Shown: positions 36,614-48,940, counted from the first letter of the stretch. The stretch: 64,000 nucleotides of DNA from Dissophora ornata (GCA_025201705.1 MU616573.1:54577-118576), one strand, 5' to 3'. Program-made: numbers and translations. Notes: a model not told the origin generated them from the sequence alone.

Positions 36614-37650
36614 ATGGCCTACTCTAAGAACCTTCGTTGGCGCGCCATCGTGCTGTATTGCATGATTGGCATGGACAAGGCTGATGTATTGTTCATGTTA
36701 GGAGTATCAGTGTTTACCATTCGAAAATGGGTTTGTACGTACAGTATGTCACCTAAATATTTTTATATTGCAAGAATAATTGTTTCAATACTACCTTACC
36801 CTCTTCAACAAAACAAGGAACGTGAAGCAACAGCTTGTCCGCAATACACGCCCCAGATGACCCGCCGAAGTCTTCGATTGCTTTCGCGGTCACGCCGAGG
36901 AGCACCCCCATGCTTCCTCCTTGAGGAATTGCAGGAAGCTATCCAAAGCGCATTCCCTAACCTGAGAGACGTCCCTGTCTCCACAGTGTGTCGCGCTTTG
37001 AGACACGACCTTAAACTTACAGGGAAGAAGCTGGAGAAGTGTGCTCGCGATGCAATCCACCAAGAGATTGAGGAATACAAGAGTCGATCGCAAGGGTATT
37101 GCCAGTTTACCGAGCAGCTAGTATTTGTAGATGAGACAAGCAAGGATGGTCGCACCGCTCTTCGCAAGTATGCTTGGCCTGCTAGAGGGTCCCAAGCTGT
37201 CGTTACCCTTCCTTTCTCAAGAGGCAAGCGAGCCTCCGCTTCGGCAGCCTTCGGATCCAAGGGTTTCATTGCCTGGGCGCATACACCCAACACTTTTACG
37301 TGCCACACATTCCACGACGCCTTTGTTCAGAAGGTTCTGCCGCATTTGAATCCATGGCCGATGGAGAACTCGATAGTTGTCATTGACAACGCGCGCATTT
37401 ATATGTACCGAGAGCTCGAGGAGGCCATTGAAAGTCGCGGAGCTGTTCTCGTGTATCTGCCGCCGTACTCTCCTCATCTAAACCCCCCCATTGAAGTCGG
37501 ATTTTCTTTGGTGAAGCGATGGGTCGAGAAGCATGCCAACCTGGTATACCGTCTCTCTCCTCATCTGGCTCTTGATATGGCATTTAAATTATGCGCAAGC
37601 AAGGACTCCGTTGCCATTAATTTATTCTTTCATTGTGGATATGAGGGGTC
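36614..37650 (+). mobile_element. IS630/Tc1-type DDE transposase, degraded
   Basis: The N-terminal helix-turn-helix (MAYSKNLRWRAIVLYCMIG ... GVSVFTIRKW) and the DDE_3-type catalytic part are clear: first Asp in QLVFVDETSKDGRT, second in SIVVIDNARIY, Glu in PYSPHLNPPIEVGFSLVK. Between them the expected frame (NVKQQLVRNTRPR ... PAEVFDCFRGHAEEHP) is interrupted by TGA at 36858-36860 and by an extra base in the C-run at 36905-36909, after which CFLLEELQEA resumes in another frame. It ends near the usual FxHCGY motif (about 37630). Terminal repeats were not found. This is a cut-and-paste element of the IS630-Tc1-mariner superfamily, now inactive by itself. Confidence 0.8.
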
Positions 37651-38389
37651 AGACTTCAGCAACGTTCAATATATCTTCCTCTCGAACACCATTATCGGAA
37701 GCATGATCAACATCATCCATGTCTATGTCCGGCCTGGGAAGGTCATTGCCGGCGAAGGTGTGCATGCCGTTGAGATTGAGCAACGTAAGATTGAGCGCCT
37801 TTCTCAAAGTACTCAACTTCACTTGAAAGGGTACATCGACGCCGTTGATATTAAATTCGATCGTTCCATACTCTGACTGTGCCTCCTCCTGTGCTCTTTG
37901 GCGCCCATCATCGAAATCCTGCCTCTGTCGATCAAGGTAGTTCGCCTGCCTGTATGTGTTGGTCTCAGGAATTCTAAATTCCTCCTGCATCGGCACAGTC
38001 GGTGCAGTTGCCAAATGTCGCGAAAGATGCTGTTTGGTAAGCCCTCCGACAGGAGGTATAACGTTCTGCACCACTGCTTGATTTATCACTGGATTTGCTG
38101 ATAGGGTGCGGTTGGTCGTTGCTCGTTGGACGGGGGCGTTGTGTGCAGCGGCTTCCTCAACACCCACAAGATAGACGTAAATATGAAGAGTGACACCGTC
38201 TCCACTAATGCTGTTCAGCCTCCGTGCCTCCTTACGCCAGGTACTCTCCATCTCTTGTACGTAGTTCTCTTCTGTCAACTCCACAAAGTTTTTTTGATAG
38301 GTGTTGTGGGATGGCTGAATGTATGGGCATCTGTCGTTAGGAAACTTCACTCCTGGCAATTCTCCAACGTACCCTTCAATCCGAGCCAA
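37649..38389 (-). CDS. Hypothetical protein next to transposase (probably incomplete)
   Basis: An open frame of about 246 codons on the minus strand stays open upstream to about 38540 (WTFDRAQDAYRILLARIEGYVG) without an ATG, so a 5' exon is missing or the gene is broken. The composition is protein-like: ELPGVKFPNDRCPYIQPSHN, a Gln/Arg-rich helix, then TIEFNINGVDVPFQVKLSTL near the C-terminus. Its 3' end abuts and slightly overlaps the transposase end in antisense. I do not recognise the family; it may be a lineage-specific multi-copy or element-borne gene. Confidence 0.4.
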   Translation of the reverse strand: MARIEGYVGELPGVKFPNDRCPYIQPSHNTYQKNFVELTEENYVQEMESTWRKEARRLNSISGDGVTLHIYVYLVGVEEAAAHNAPVQRATTNRTLSANPVINQAVVQNVIPPVGGLTKQHLSRHLATAPTVPMQEEFRIPETNTYRQANYLDRQRQDFDDGRQRAQEEAQSEYGTIEFNINGVDVPFQVKLSTLRKALNLTLLNLNGMHTFAGNDLPRPDIDMDDVDHASDNGVREEDILNVAEV

Positions 38390-38934
38390 TAAAATTCGAT
38401 ACGCATCCTGTGCCCGATCAAAGGTCCATGGCGCAGACGGAGGTAGATTCTTCAGCAGTCGACATGAGCTCCTTGGTGCACCCTTGCGATAATCCAGAAC
38501 AATTGTGTACGTTGCAGGTAGGGGGCATCACAAAAACGACACAGGTTCCTTCTGAGGCTGCTCTAGTGATGCTGAACGGCTACTTGGTAGGTTGGAGGAG
38601 GAAGTTGTTGGCAATGACGCTGACATTGGTTGGAATGTTGGAATGGAGTAATGCAAAACCAGGCCCGATCAATTTGTGGCTAACAATTTTAATCGGATTG
38701 TACAGTGTGACGGCACTCAAGGTCCAGCAACAAGCCACATTTCAACAACAACAAGGCACTTTTTTTTTTTTTTTTTTGAGGCGCCAGTTGCCATTCGTTG
38801 CCACCCAGCTCGTCACTTATCACTCCTCATTCATCACTCATCACTCATTAACTTGCATTTACCTCATCAATCACAATCAGCATACAATTGTTTTTCTTGC
38901 CATCCTTTGTACTTTCTCTGACCTCACACGATAA
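38390..38934. other. Promoter region of DBP4
   Basis: Contains a 19-base T-run (about 38759-38777) and a tcactcatcactcat-type repeat at 38822-38850 just before the DBP4 start. No other gene supported. Confidence 0.45.
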
Positions 38935-41774
38935 ATGCCCGGAATGTCTAATAAAGGCGGGCGCAAACCTCCAACCTCGGTTTTGCGCAAGGAGAAGCGG
39001 GTATCAGAAAAACAGGAACTTGAACAGCTCGAGGAGAGATGCAAACTTCCTGTAAGCGGCACTTTCTGTGTCCCCAGCGGCACCAATTGCCTCAATTGCT
39101 TTCTCTCCACTCATAAATTGTGGTTTTTTGTTGAGTAAAACTAACCCACTTGGCTATTGAACAAACCGTATCTAGATCATTGGAGCCGATTCCATGCAAC
39201 AGTTTGATGAGCTTCCTATCTCCCATAAGACAGTCTCTGGACTCAAGCGAGCCAACTTTATTAAGATGACTGACATTCAGCGCAAGGCGTTGCCTTTGGG
39301 TCTCTGCGGCAAGGATATTCTCGGCGCAGCAAAGACAGGAAGCGGCAAGACCCTTGCCTTCCTTGTTCCAGTAAGTTTACTGCCCGCCTTATTTTAAGCG
39401 GAAGAGAAAAATACTTTCTTTTTTCACGAAGCTGACAAACAATTATTATTTATACTTGTATAGTTGGTTGAGATGTTGTACCGTCAAAAGTGGGGACCCA
39501 TGGATGGACTCGGGGCGCTGGTCATCTCACCAACTCGCGAATTAGCAGTTCAGATCTTTGAAGTGCTTCGTAAAGTCGGACGTGAACATTCATTTTCTGC
39601 AGGATTGATCATTGGAGGCAAGGACTGGAAGATTGAGCGTGAACTGATTTCAAAGATGAACATCCTGGTCTGCACACCTGGCCGTCTGTTGCAACACATG
39701 GATCAGTCTGCAGGATTTGATTGCGACCATTTGCAGCTGTTGGTTCTGGATGAGGCAGACAGAATTCTGGATATGGGATTCAAGAAGACTGTCAATGCTA
39801 TCGTCGAAAACTTGCCACGCCAACGCCAGACCATGCTGTTCTCGGCTACACAGACAAAGTCGGTCAAGGACTTGGCTCGTTTGAGTTTGAAAGATCCAGA
39901 ATACGTAGCTGTGCACGAAAAGGCAGAGCATTCGACACCCAAGAACCTGGCACAGTATTACATGGTCGTACCATTGGAGCAGAAGCTGGACGTCATGTTC
40001 AACTTTATCAAGACACATTTAGCTGCCAAGGGAATCGTCTTTCTGTCAAGCTGTAAACAGGTAAGCCTGTTTAGAAATGTATACTGTATGGCTATAGTGA
40101 TATGTCCCCTCGCGTTGCGATCTACAACTAACTAACTATGATGAATGCCGTAGGTTCGATTCGTGTTTGAGACATTCTGTAAACTGCACCCAGGAGTACC
40201 ACTTTTGCATCTACACGGAAAGCAGAAGCAGCAAAAGAGAGCCGAGACATACGCCAAATTTGCAGCTCAAAAGGCTGCCTTCTTGTTCTGCACGGATATT
40301 GCAGCGCGTGGATTAGATTTCGCAGCTGTTAACTGGGTCATCCAACTCGACTGCCCCGAAGATCCAGAGACCTATATTCACCGTGTTGGCCGCACTGCCC
40401 GTTATGAGGCCAGTGGACAGGCAATGTTGATGCTGTGCCCTAGCGAGGAGGCTGGTATGATCAAGGGACTAGAGAGGGCCAAGGTCCCTATCCAGGAAGT
40501 CAAACTGAAGACAGATGCGAAGGATGTCAAGAAGGAACCTATCCAGAAGCAGATGCAGCGACTGTGTTTCAACGACCCGGAGATCAAGTACTTGGGACAG
40601 AAAGCGTTTATTTCATACATGCGATCGGTTTTCCTGCAGAAGGACAAGACGGTCTTTGATGTCAATGCACTGCCAGCTGAGGAGTTTGCTGCATCAATTG
40701 GTCTTCCTGGTGCACCCAAGATCAAGTTTGTGGAGAAGTCCAAGGCGAAGAACGCAGCTCGGGGTAACCAAAAGAAGACGAGTGACGATGAGGAGAGTGG
40801 TCAGGAAGAGGAAGAGGAAGAGGAAGAGGAGAAGAGCAAGGTCAAGGCGCTGGATGCCAAGAAGAAGAAGAGCAAGAAGGAACCTGTACCCGAAGAAGAG
40901 GAGGCGACGACGGAGGGAAGCAAGCAGCCAAAGTCCAAGATTGAGAAGATGTTTAACCGCAAGAACCAGTCGGTCTTGGCGGAGCATTATACCAGGATGG
41001 TGGATCATGAGAGTGATGCAAAGGGCAAGGGTAACGCGGGTGAGGACGACGAGGACGACTTTTTGACTATCAAGCGTGTTGACCACGATCTTGCAGGCGA
41101 GGAGATCCCAGAGGACCAGCCCTTGCCAATGTCAAAGAGGCAGCAGAAGATGTCAAAGATTGAGAGGCTTAAGAACCAGAGCACGGGCAACAAGTTGCTA
41201 TTTGACGAGGATGGCCAAGCACACGAGATCTACGAGCTCGAGGATGAAGCATCGTTCCATGCCAAGGGCGATGCGTTGAGCCAACAGAAGGCGTTCTTGG
41301 AGAAAGAGAAGAAGGTCATGGATCGCGCCGATGTAGCTGATAAGAGCACCGCCAAGGAGAAGTTGAGGGAGAAGAAACTCAAACGCAAGCAGCGCGAGCG
41401 CGAGGAGATGGTAAGAACTGAACCTGTTCTGTGTATTGGCTAGGCGTTCTGTCAATTGTATTTTTTCTATGGAGCTAACTCTCGTGTGTATATTTATTAT
41501 GAACGTCAAATAGTCGGACTACGACTCTGACGAGGAGGAGGCAGTGGTCACTCTTGGCAACCCGGATGATTCCGGCGATGACTACGATATGGACCAAGAC
41601 GAAGATGATCAAAGCGATGATGGTGAGGGTGAGGAGACACCAAAGAAGCGTGGCTGGTGGCAGGACAAGGCCGACGCAGAAGAGGCCAAGAAAAAGAGGA
41701 AGGTCGTCGAGGTGGACGAACCCCAGACTCTCGCAGAACAGGAAGCCTTGGCACTCAAGCTGCTGGGCATGTAA
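38935..41774 (+). CDS. DBP4: DEAD-box RNA helicase Dbp4/DDX10
   Basis: Five exons: 38935-39051, 39176-39370, 39464-40060, 40154-41410, 41514-41774; 808 aa. Dbp4 acts in the nucleolus, releasing U14 snoRNA during 18S rRNA processing. Helicase motifs in order: Q motif ([20 protein letters not shown]), [10 protein letters not shown], Ia PTRELAVQI, Ib [35 protein letters not shown] region [33 protein letters not shown]. The DUF4217-type extension ([27 protein letters not shown]) is typical of Dbp4. A long Lys/Glu-rich tail with predicted coiled coil ends in [14 protein letters not shown], like other Dbp4 C-termini. Nothing is broken. Confidence 0.95.
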
Positions 41775-42196
41775 AGCGTGCCGCATTGACTTTACACGTG
41801 TTGTTCTGTACGCGACATGGCCTCGGCCCCACTCTCGCATCTATTGCTGTCTCTTCAGCATGTCTATCCCCTTTGCATCGTTTCGACTTTCATTTTGCAT
41901 TCCTTTCTCTTGTTTTCTTAAAAAAAAAAATAAAGCGCATATTTTAAATATAGACCATTTTTCTTGCACCACTAGCCTTCCATGGTGCTCTCCATGGCTA
42001 CAGCCTCACCTTATTCATAGTTCGAATCCAGTCCTTTCTAAGTGCTACCTTCCTTTTATGGTCAGGTTTCTTCACCCTGCACCGCCAAGACGCCCGCTGA
42101 GTATTAATGACCTTGGCACAGTTTCCGTGTCGAAGTCATTGTTTGTCGCACAGTCATTGAAGTCAGCACACATAAACGGCTCTCGTTTTTGTTCCA

Positions 42197-42235
<39 letters not shown>

Positions 42236-42265
42236 CGCTTCTCACCCTCAGTTTTTATTTCAAAT
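41775..42265. other. Intergenic with CT microsatellite
   Basis: 3' flank of DBP4 (A-run near 41920) and leader of the hydrolase gene. A (CT)n run of about 34 bases at 42200-42233 lies within 65 bases of the start codon. No gene. Confidence 0.5.
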
Positions 42266-44056
42266 ATGCAGCTCCCTAATCAGTTCAAGGCCACAATTCC
42301 TAAGAAACCTCTTGCCAGTCTGCACGATGTTATCGAGAGGGGCAGAGTCCAATGCGGCATCCAAGGGATGAGCATTGCTGTCCTCTACAAAGGAGACCTC
42401 ATTTTTGCTGAGGGGTTCGGGAAGCGCAACGAATACGATGCCTTCACTGCCGAGGTAGAGATAAAACAGTCTGCAAGAGTGTCTGCGAAAGAAAAATTCC
42501 AAAGCAACTGTTAAAAGCAGATATTTTTAATTTCAACACAGACGTTATCGCCTATCGGGTCACTGACAAAAGCTTTTACTGCTACTGCGATCGGTGAACT
42601 GGTCGCAGAAGGAAAGATGGATTGGGATAATACTCCAGTCAGCAAGTACCTACCTGAGTTTGAGCTCAAGGATCCTGTCCTGACCTCACAACTGACCCTC
42701 GTCGATCTTCTCTCACACCGAACGGTATGTATGATCGAAAAGAAAGGTGTCCTGCTAGAAGCACCTGTCTGGAAGCATCATTGCTCATATCGATAATTGA
42801 AATGCTTTAGGGTCTGCCAGACGACGTTGATCTGGCGTTTTACAAATGCACTGCCTCACGAAGAGACATCATCAAACGGCTGAGGCACGTGAACATGCCC
42901 TCCAAGCTGGGATCCAAAACCCGATACCTCAATGCCATGTACGCCGTCGCCGGCGAGGCCGCGGCTAACATCGAAGGCACATCATACGAAGACGTTGTGC
43001 GGGAAAAAGTCATCAAGCCCCTCGGTTTGACCAACACTGGATTTTCGCCCGTGGAGATGCAGAAGCGTTCACCTAACCATGCGATGCCCTTTTCTGCTGC
43101 CTCTTTCGAGGATGCTCAAAAAGGAGTATTTAAAATGGAGGAACACGATGAGATCTATATGGCATTCGCCCCATCTGGAGATATGTACTCGAACGTCTTG
43201 GATGTGGTCCGATGGGGCAAGGCTGTCATGAACACTGGCGAGCTGGATGGAAAGCAAATTTTGAATAAGGAGAGTGTCCAGGAAACACTGGCAGGACACA
43301 CGATTGACATGGAAGGTCGGACGCGCAGTCGTGATTTTGCGCCTGTGACGACCTACGGCCTAGGATGGGAACTGGACTCGTACAAGGGACAAACCTTTTA
43401 CCGCCACAGTACGTGACAGGAAGCCGGGAAAAAAAAAGAGCGTTGTTAAATGCTCCACAAAGATGGGTTGTTTAATCGCTTGCGTATTTTTTGTTCTTTG
43501 TATAGGTGGCAACGTCAATGGTTTCTCAGCCCACTTGATCATCTTCCCGGATGCAGACCTAGTGATTGCTCAACAGTTCAACCTCCTCCACATGGATCTT
43601 GCTCCTAACCTCTCCTACCACATTGCGGACGAGCTCCTAGATCTACCCAAAACCCAGGACTGGATCTTCGACGTGGCTGTCAGGGAGACCAAGGCAATGT
43701 ACGAAGGGAATGCGAAATCAAGCAAGGGTAATCTGCCAGAGCGAATCCCGGGCAAACTCGCAACCCATTCTCTGCAAGCTTACGTCGGCCAGTATACACA
43801 CCCAGTCCTTGGAGATCTCCTTGTGTGGCTAGAGAACGAAAAGGGAGAAGAAAAGAAGTTAATGTTCAAGATATGGGGCCTAAGCAACGAGTTGGAGCAC
43901 TATCACTTTGATGCGTTTGTGATTGACCTGAGCCATGTCGCATTTAAGATGAAGGGCTTGGCCACGTTCCAGACTGGACAGGATGGAAAGATTGGCACAG
44001 TGCTGGTTGACGTTGTGGATGGGGGCGAGTTCAAGAGGAAGCACACGAGCGAATGA
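42266..44056 (+). CDS. Class C beta-lactamase-like serine hydrolase
   Basis: Four exons: 42266-42454, 42542-42724, 42811-43408, 43506-44056; 506 aa. The fold is that of PF00144 (beta-lactamase/transpeptidase-like: esterases, DD-peptidases, AmpC). The nucleophile motif S-x-x-K is SLTK in SPIGSLTKAFTATA (start of exon 2), the second motif is Y-x-N in TRYLNAMYAVAGEAA, and HSG at the exon 3/4 joint (YRHSGNVNGF) takes the place of K-T-G. A C-terminal beta-rich domain (LQAYVGQYTHPVLGDLLVWLE) resembles DUF3471. No signal peptide is seen, so a cytosolic hydrolase of unknown substrate is likely; it is not evidence of antibiotic resistance. Confidence 0.9.
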
Positions 44057-44325
44057 TGAAGAGTTACAGTCATTGAGTGACCGATAAATATTGCCAACCT
44101 GTCAATCCACAACCACCATCCGCAGTGAACACACTCACCCATGTGCCGAGGTCGCAACGGAAACGCGTCCTTGAAAAAAAAAAAAAAAATTGGTGGCAAA
44201 AAGCACGGTTCCTAAAAAGGAAAGTGGTGACTGTTAGAATAAAAAAAAAACTTGTTTACATTTCTTTCTTGCGCACAGGCAGCTGGGCGAATCCTTTATT
44301 TGCTTTTGAACCATTCACAAACACC

Positions 44326-45913
44326 ATGTCAGGACTAGCAAGGTGGCGAATGAACCTCTGTACATCGTGGACCTGCGTCGCCAAAAAATAATCTAAAGAG
44401 TCGCCGATACTTATTCTGGATACTGCTGTTTAATAAACAATCCTATAGGAATAGTAAAACTGTGCCAACGTTCCTTCAGCCAAACACGGTGCTCTCTTCA
44501 CGGGCAGCCATCTTTGAGGATGACTTCAAGGAGAAGACCAAGGAGAAAGCACCTAGCAATAAACAGAGGTCATTGTCACGGAGGAATCAATACCAAGATG
44601 GCGATCAGGACGACGCAAGTGATAATGATGACGATGACGAGATGTCAAAATCGATCCTAGAACGACTTTATGGACAGCTGCAGGGAGCAATTGAGATCCA
44701 AGGTGTGTTTCTAGAGTTTAGGGAACGAACACAATGAGATCGAATAGATCGGCAGAATTTCTGCAAGTTGCTAAATTCCTTTGTTGTTAGATACCGACAT
44801 GACAACGCCATTCGAGCGAAACACCTCTACCAACGCTGATCAATCCGAAGCGAAAGAAAATGACTCAATGCATGGTGAACAGGGTGGAGAAGAGGATCAA
44901 ATGGAGTCTATGGAATTCCGACTATTCGCTTCGCAAGATACCCCAACAGCCATTATTCTGAACAAGAAGGAACCTGAGATTGTGCACGTCCATCGTGAGC
45001 GACCCGAGCTGGACGAGTCACCAGGATCTGAACGGATGCAGCAGATCGAGGAAGCGTCGATCGACGCGGCTACCATTTTGGAACAGGCTAAAATTCCATG
45101 GGTAATGAAAAAAAATAGCCCTGAAACATTACATTATGTCTACCTGACATGTCCATCTCCGCACAGAGGAAGAAAAGAAAAATGCTAATCCTGAGTTTTA
45201 TGCTTGATCTTATTTTTTAGGCGCGAACATTCTTCGCCCACAAGGTGATCCATATCCCTATTAAGCAAAGTCCTCGATCTACAAAGGTCAAGAAGAGCAA
45301 ACGGAAACGCGAATGGGAGAAAAAACTCAAGGCGGGACTGATCGATCAGGCAAAGATCAGTTCTACGGCCAGGAAAGTCAAGGTTTCAGAGAGCTGGGGA
45401 CAGCCAGTTTTGGTACGAAAAGGTCTGGACAGGAACACAATTGATGCAGGTACAGCGACTTCATCAGAACCAAAGAAAAGGGAGGCAGGAGACTATGCGT
45501 CTAGAGGTGGAGGGCGAGGAGGGCGGGGAGGAGGCGGTAGAGGCGGTAGAGGAGTGAGAGGTGGAAGGGGTGGTAGTGTACGGGGAGGTGGACGTGGAGG
45601 TGGCTCAGTGAGTATACACAGAGAACCTTATCATGAGAGGGCCAAGGAAGAGGGTAAAGAAAGTGCGAAAAGAAAGCATGAGAACGGCAATAAGGACGCA
45701 CCAAAATCGAAGTCAGACGCAATAACCGCATCGCCGAACACGGGGACGTCTTTGATATCGCAGGTGTCAGCATCGGCATCAACGGTTTCCTCGCCGGCTG
45801 TGCTGAAGAAGAAGTCAGTAGTCCCAAAGGCAGCGTTACCGGTAAAGAAGCCAAAATCAACCAAGCCAATGTCGAAGCTTGATAATATCATGGCGATACT
45901 CACTGGGAAATAA
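44326..45913 (+). CDS. RGG-box, Lys-rich (probably nuclear) protein, DUF2011-like
   Basis: Four exons: 44326-44342, 44449-44702, 44791-45101, 45221-45913; 424 aa. Exon 1 is 17 bases (MSGLA plus AG). Joined to exon 2 it gives MSGLARNSKTVPTFLQP; exon 2 alone has no ATG. Seen: an acidic region (DDASDNDDDDE), then MEFRLFASQDTPTAIILNKKEPEIV, which is reminiscent of the fungal DUF2011 domain (tentative). A basic segment (KVKKSKRKREWEKKL), an about 45-residue Gly/Arg RGG tract and a Lys-rich tail ending SKLDNIMAILTGK follow. Such composition fits RNA binding and ribosome biogenesis. Function is not established. Confidence 0.72.
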
Positions 45914-46639
45914 ACATAAAGTCTACGAATCTGTGATGCAATGCCGCTTTCGTTAATTGACCAACATCTTAATTCAAATGATCGCTCGCGTCATTACAGC
46001 TCAATAGTAACCCTAAGTAAAGAGCAAGCACTTTGTCGTATACATCTCTTACTTGAAAAAGGTGTGTCTGAAATAAACTCTAGATTGCTTGAACTACTCA
46101 GTTCTGAGTTGAACGAATGTGATTCTGATATTCCTCAAGAGCGTTCATCGCTTTGAGGTTGCGATTGTTGTCGAGAACTGGGAATCTAACATCGATGATT
46201 GAGGAGACGACTCAGGTGCAGGGCCTAAGGTGGAGCAAGAGCCATGGCAACAATCCCACTGCGGATATGACTGCGCGCTTTGCGTAAGCGATTGGATGTG
46301 TAGACCAGGAAAGTCGCTCCTGGTCAGGAACGTTCTTGCAACAGTGCTCAGGTCGCATTCGAGCCACATTTCTAAGGATGGCGCCTTTATGCCATGTTGA
46401 ATCAGACACTGCGTTTGAAGGTGGTTCAGCATCTCTCTACCATCCAGAAGGACTCGAATATTATTCTAGCCCAAGGAGCACTCAACAACCCGATCCATGC
46501 ACTGTAAACTGCCGTGAAAGCTTTATTGCCAATAGCGTGCTAGCGTATCCTACTTTCTCCATCGCAACGACGAAGTGCAATGCTAGACTATTGATATCAG
46601 CAATCCGTCCGCTCAGCTCTTGAACAGCCTGGCATTCCT
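45914..46639. other. Gene-poor, decayed sequence
   Basis: Short ORFs on both strands only, without recognisable family. May include the decayed downstream part of the relic at 46640-47250. Confidence 0.4.
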
Positions 46640-47250
46640 ATCCTGCCTCGGAGTCGCGTTTATTTTTCTAGGACGACGAACAGTCTCGGAACTGGGTGTT
46701 CGAGAAGTTCATGCGTTTACGTGAACATTGCTTGGATGCGGTTCTGGATGTTTGCAAGTCGGTCCAGCACCTGTTGTTGCATTTCAATCATCTGCTGCTG
46801 CATCTGGATTATTTGCTTTTGAAATTCTTCATTCTTGGCCATTTCCTCTTGAAGGTTGCTGAAGTGTATGTTCATCATCTACTTGATGTTTGCCGCATGT
46901 GTTGTCTGTTCGGACACAATGGGTTTGCGTAGAGCGCGAAAAGAGACGGGATTATATAGGCGGTGATGCTTGTAGATTTTCTGTCGAAACAGTCTCCCAA
47001 CAGCTCGATATCGTTGATGGTGGAGTCAGCAGCCGGTTGCAACAACGGAAGGACGCTGCCTTGTGTGGCTTTCCTTTTTGTGCTCCGTCTCAATCCTCTC
47101 CTAGCTGTCCGGCAGCATACTGGCTTTAGGCGTTGTGGAAGCTGGCGAGCCATTTGGCTGAAAAGAACCTTACGCCGCAGCCACTGCCCGCTGTCCGCAA
47201 TTAGCCACAACGATCTCAAGCACCACTCCCGGATGGTAGCTAACTCTTAG
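46640..47250 (-). pseudogene. Relic of the CxC/LRR family (central region)
   Basis: On the minus strand, reading from about 46890 down, a coiled-coil peptide (HFSNLQEEMAKNEEFQKQI ... QQQVLDRLANIQNRIQ) leads into THELLEHPVPRLFIVLE. It matches the intact paralogues (e.g. QTLVRLAAMHNSMQ ... TYELHEYPIPRLFIVLPK). In-frame stops occur right before THELL and after VLEK, and no start or LRR tail follows. It is a dead fragment of this family. Confidence 0.7.
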
Positions 47251-48689
47251 AGGAATGAGGCTAGAAGGAGGACGCGACAGACGTAGAGCACGAGAGAAAG
47301 ATTTTAGTGGAGCGTGGTCAAGTGGTGTGGTCAAGTGGACTATTACTATTCTTACAGGGAAGATTTATCAGGATTTATCAGATCTATGAGGCGGTGGTCA
47401 AAGCTTGCGGCGTTTAAGTTCTTTTGATTAGGAGATAACGCTGAAAGTCCAGTATCATGTACTGGAGAGGACTTATCTATCTCTATCGGCAGTTTGCCCC
47501 ATCTCTAACCAATTTGCAACAAGCGCTTCGCCTCAATGACTTTTAACACTTTGTTCTGTATGTCGACATCTCAGTTCGAACCAGTTGGTCTGGGGTTCTT
47601 TAAGACGCAAGTGTAGTTCTATTCTTTTCTTGGGCACATTTTACAACTTTGAATTGAAAAAACACGTCGTCCATATCTCAACCCCTTGGAGCTAAATTCT
47701 GGATAGACGGTGACACGATTGATGAGGTAGGTCTCCTTGACGTCAGTGTGGGCGGTAGAGGGAATTCCTCTAAGCTCAGCGGCGGTCTTTTTACGTGGTT
47801 GAATGAAGCAACTCGGCCAACGGTTTCCAGGCTGGAGCTCTTCGAGCTTGACCCTTGGTCGTTGGTACCGTTCCGGTTAAGTTGCATGGTTCTAGGCTTT
47901 GAGCATGCACAGAACCTCGAAATCCTACAGTCGCGTATATGTCTATGTAAATATGATTGACGGCATGCTTTGGGATCAACTGACCTCAATGAGGTATACT
48001 CGCAAACGGATGGATGCTGCTTTATGGATTGGCAAGTCTCTATGGCGGTGTATGTCAAAAGTGGCAGGATAAGAACCGAGAAGTAGGCTAGACGCGTGCT
48101 AGAATACGTATAATTATAGATGTCAGCTATGATATGTGACCGATGCATCTTGTATCACTTGTGTTGACGGACTAGCATTCACAGCTTGAGCTGCGACGTG
48201 TGGAATTTGAGGGCTCGATCCGCCTGGGGTAGAAACCGATAGCTGTGAAAATGAAGCAGCCGGCGTGGGAGTAAGGGATGGCTGGACAGGGTCTTGTGTC
48301 AAGTGTCGGTGCTGTACAATGTGCCTGTAGTTCCACGATGTCATTTTCTGGGAGCGGTTTATGGGTAACGACAATGAGAGGATTTTTTTTGTTCTTTTTT
48401 CTTTCTTTTTTTTTTATCAGAGGCGCCTTTTTAACACGCTTTGGCCATGTGGTGTGGATATATCCTATCGCTCAAAACAGTCAAGAGTTGCAGATTTGAA
48501 GCTTGCTCTCGTCAAATCATATTTGCCGGTTGTTCCGATCACGAAAGCTACACCCCGAAAAGCAAGTATAAAACCTTAAAATAGATGTTCGCGACGCCCT
48601 GTTCGCGACGCCCAAAAATGGGGATTACTTCCTAATTTGCTGCCATCGAACTTTAGCACTTTCAGCCCAATGAACTTCAAAATAACTTA
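47251..48689. other. Gene-poor stretch
   Basis: Minus-strand ORFs at 47678-48148 and 48123-48374 are Ser/Pro/Thr-rich and could be remnants of a linker, but show no motif. Nothing else was supported. Confidence 0.4.
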
Positions 48690-48940
48690 ACTGGTTAACT
48701 TATAATTTCCATGTGGCTCAACCGGTGAAGTTAACTGGTGAATTGGTTAACTTCACTGGTTAACTTCACCGGTTCACCGGCGGCAACAACATGGAGAGAG
48801 AGAGACGCTCAGTTGACTGGTGAACGGGTATCCCGTGATTGACCGAACAAGTTAACCACTGACGGTTAACCGTCGGTCAAATAAATATGTTGATCAAGTT
48901 AACCAACGTTGGATTTGGTCTTATCCATGGTTAACTTCTG
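48690..48940. repeat. Cluster of GTTAAC palindromes and inverted repeats
   Basis: Eight GTTAAC hexamers start at 48694, 48730, 48746, 48759, 48851, 48865, 48898 and 48930; chance predicts about one per 4 kb. Perfect 15-base inverted arms (accggtgaagttaac) lie at 48721-48735 and 48759-48773 with a 23-base spacer. A 14-base perfect palindrome (gacggttaaccgtc) is at 48861-48874. The cluster sits at the 3' end of the pseudogene 48900-51412. Confidence 0.85.

Noticed and set aside
42005..42040. GTTCGAATCC, a tRNA B-box-like string
   Set aside because: The flanking bases do not pair as a T-arm and no acceptor or anticodon stem can be drawn.
42266..44056. Beta-lactamase motifs as an antibiotic-resistance gene
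   Set aside because: A spliced fungal gene without signal peptide; PF00144 includes many esterases and peptidase-like enzymes.
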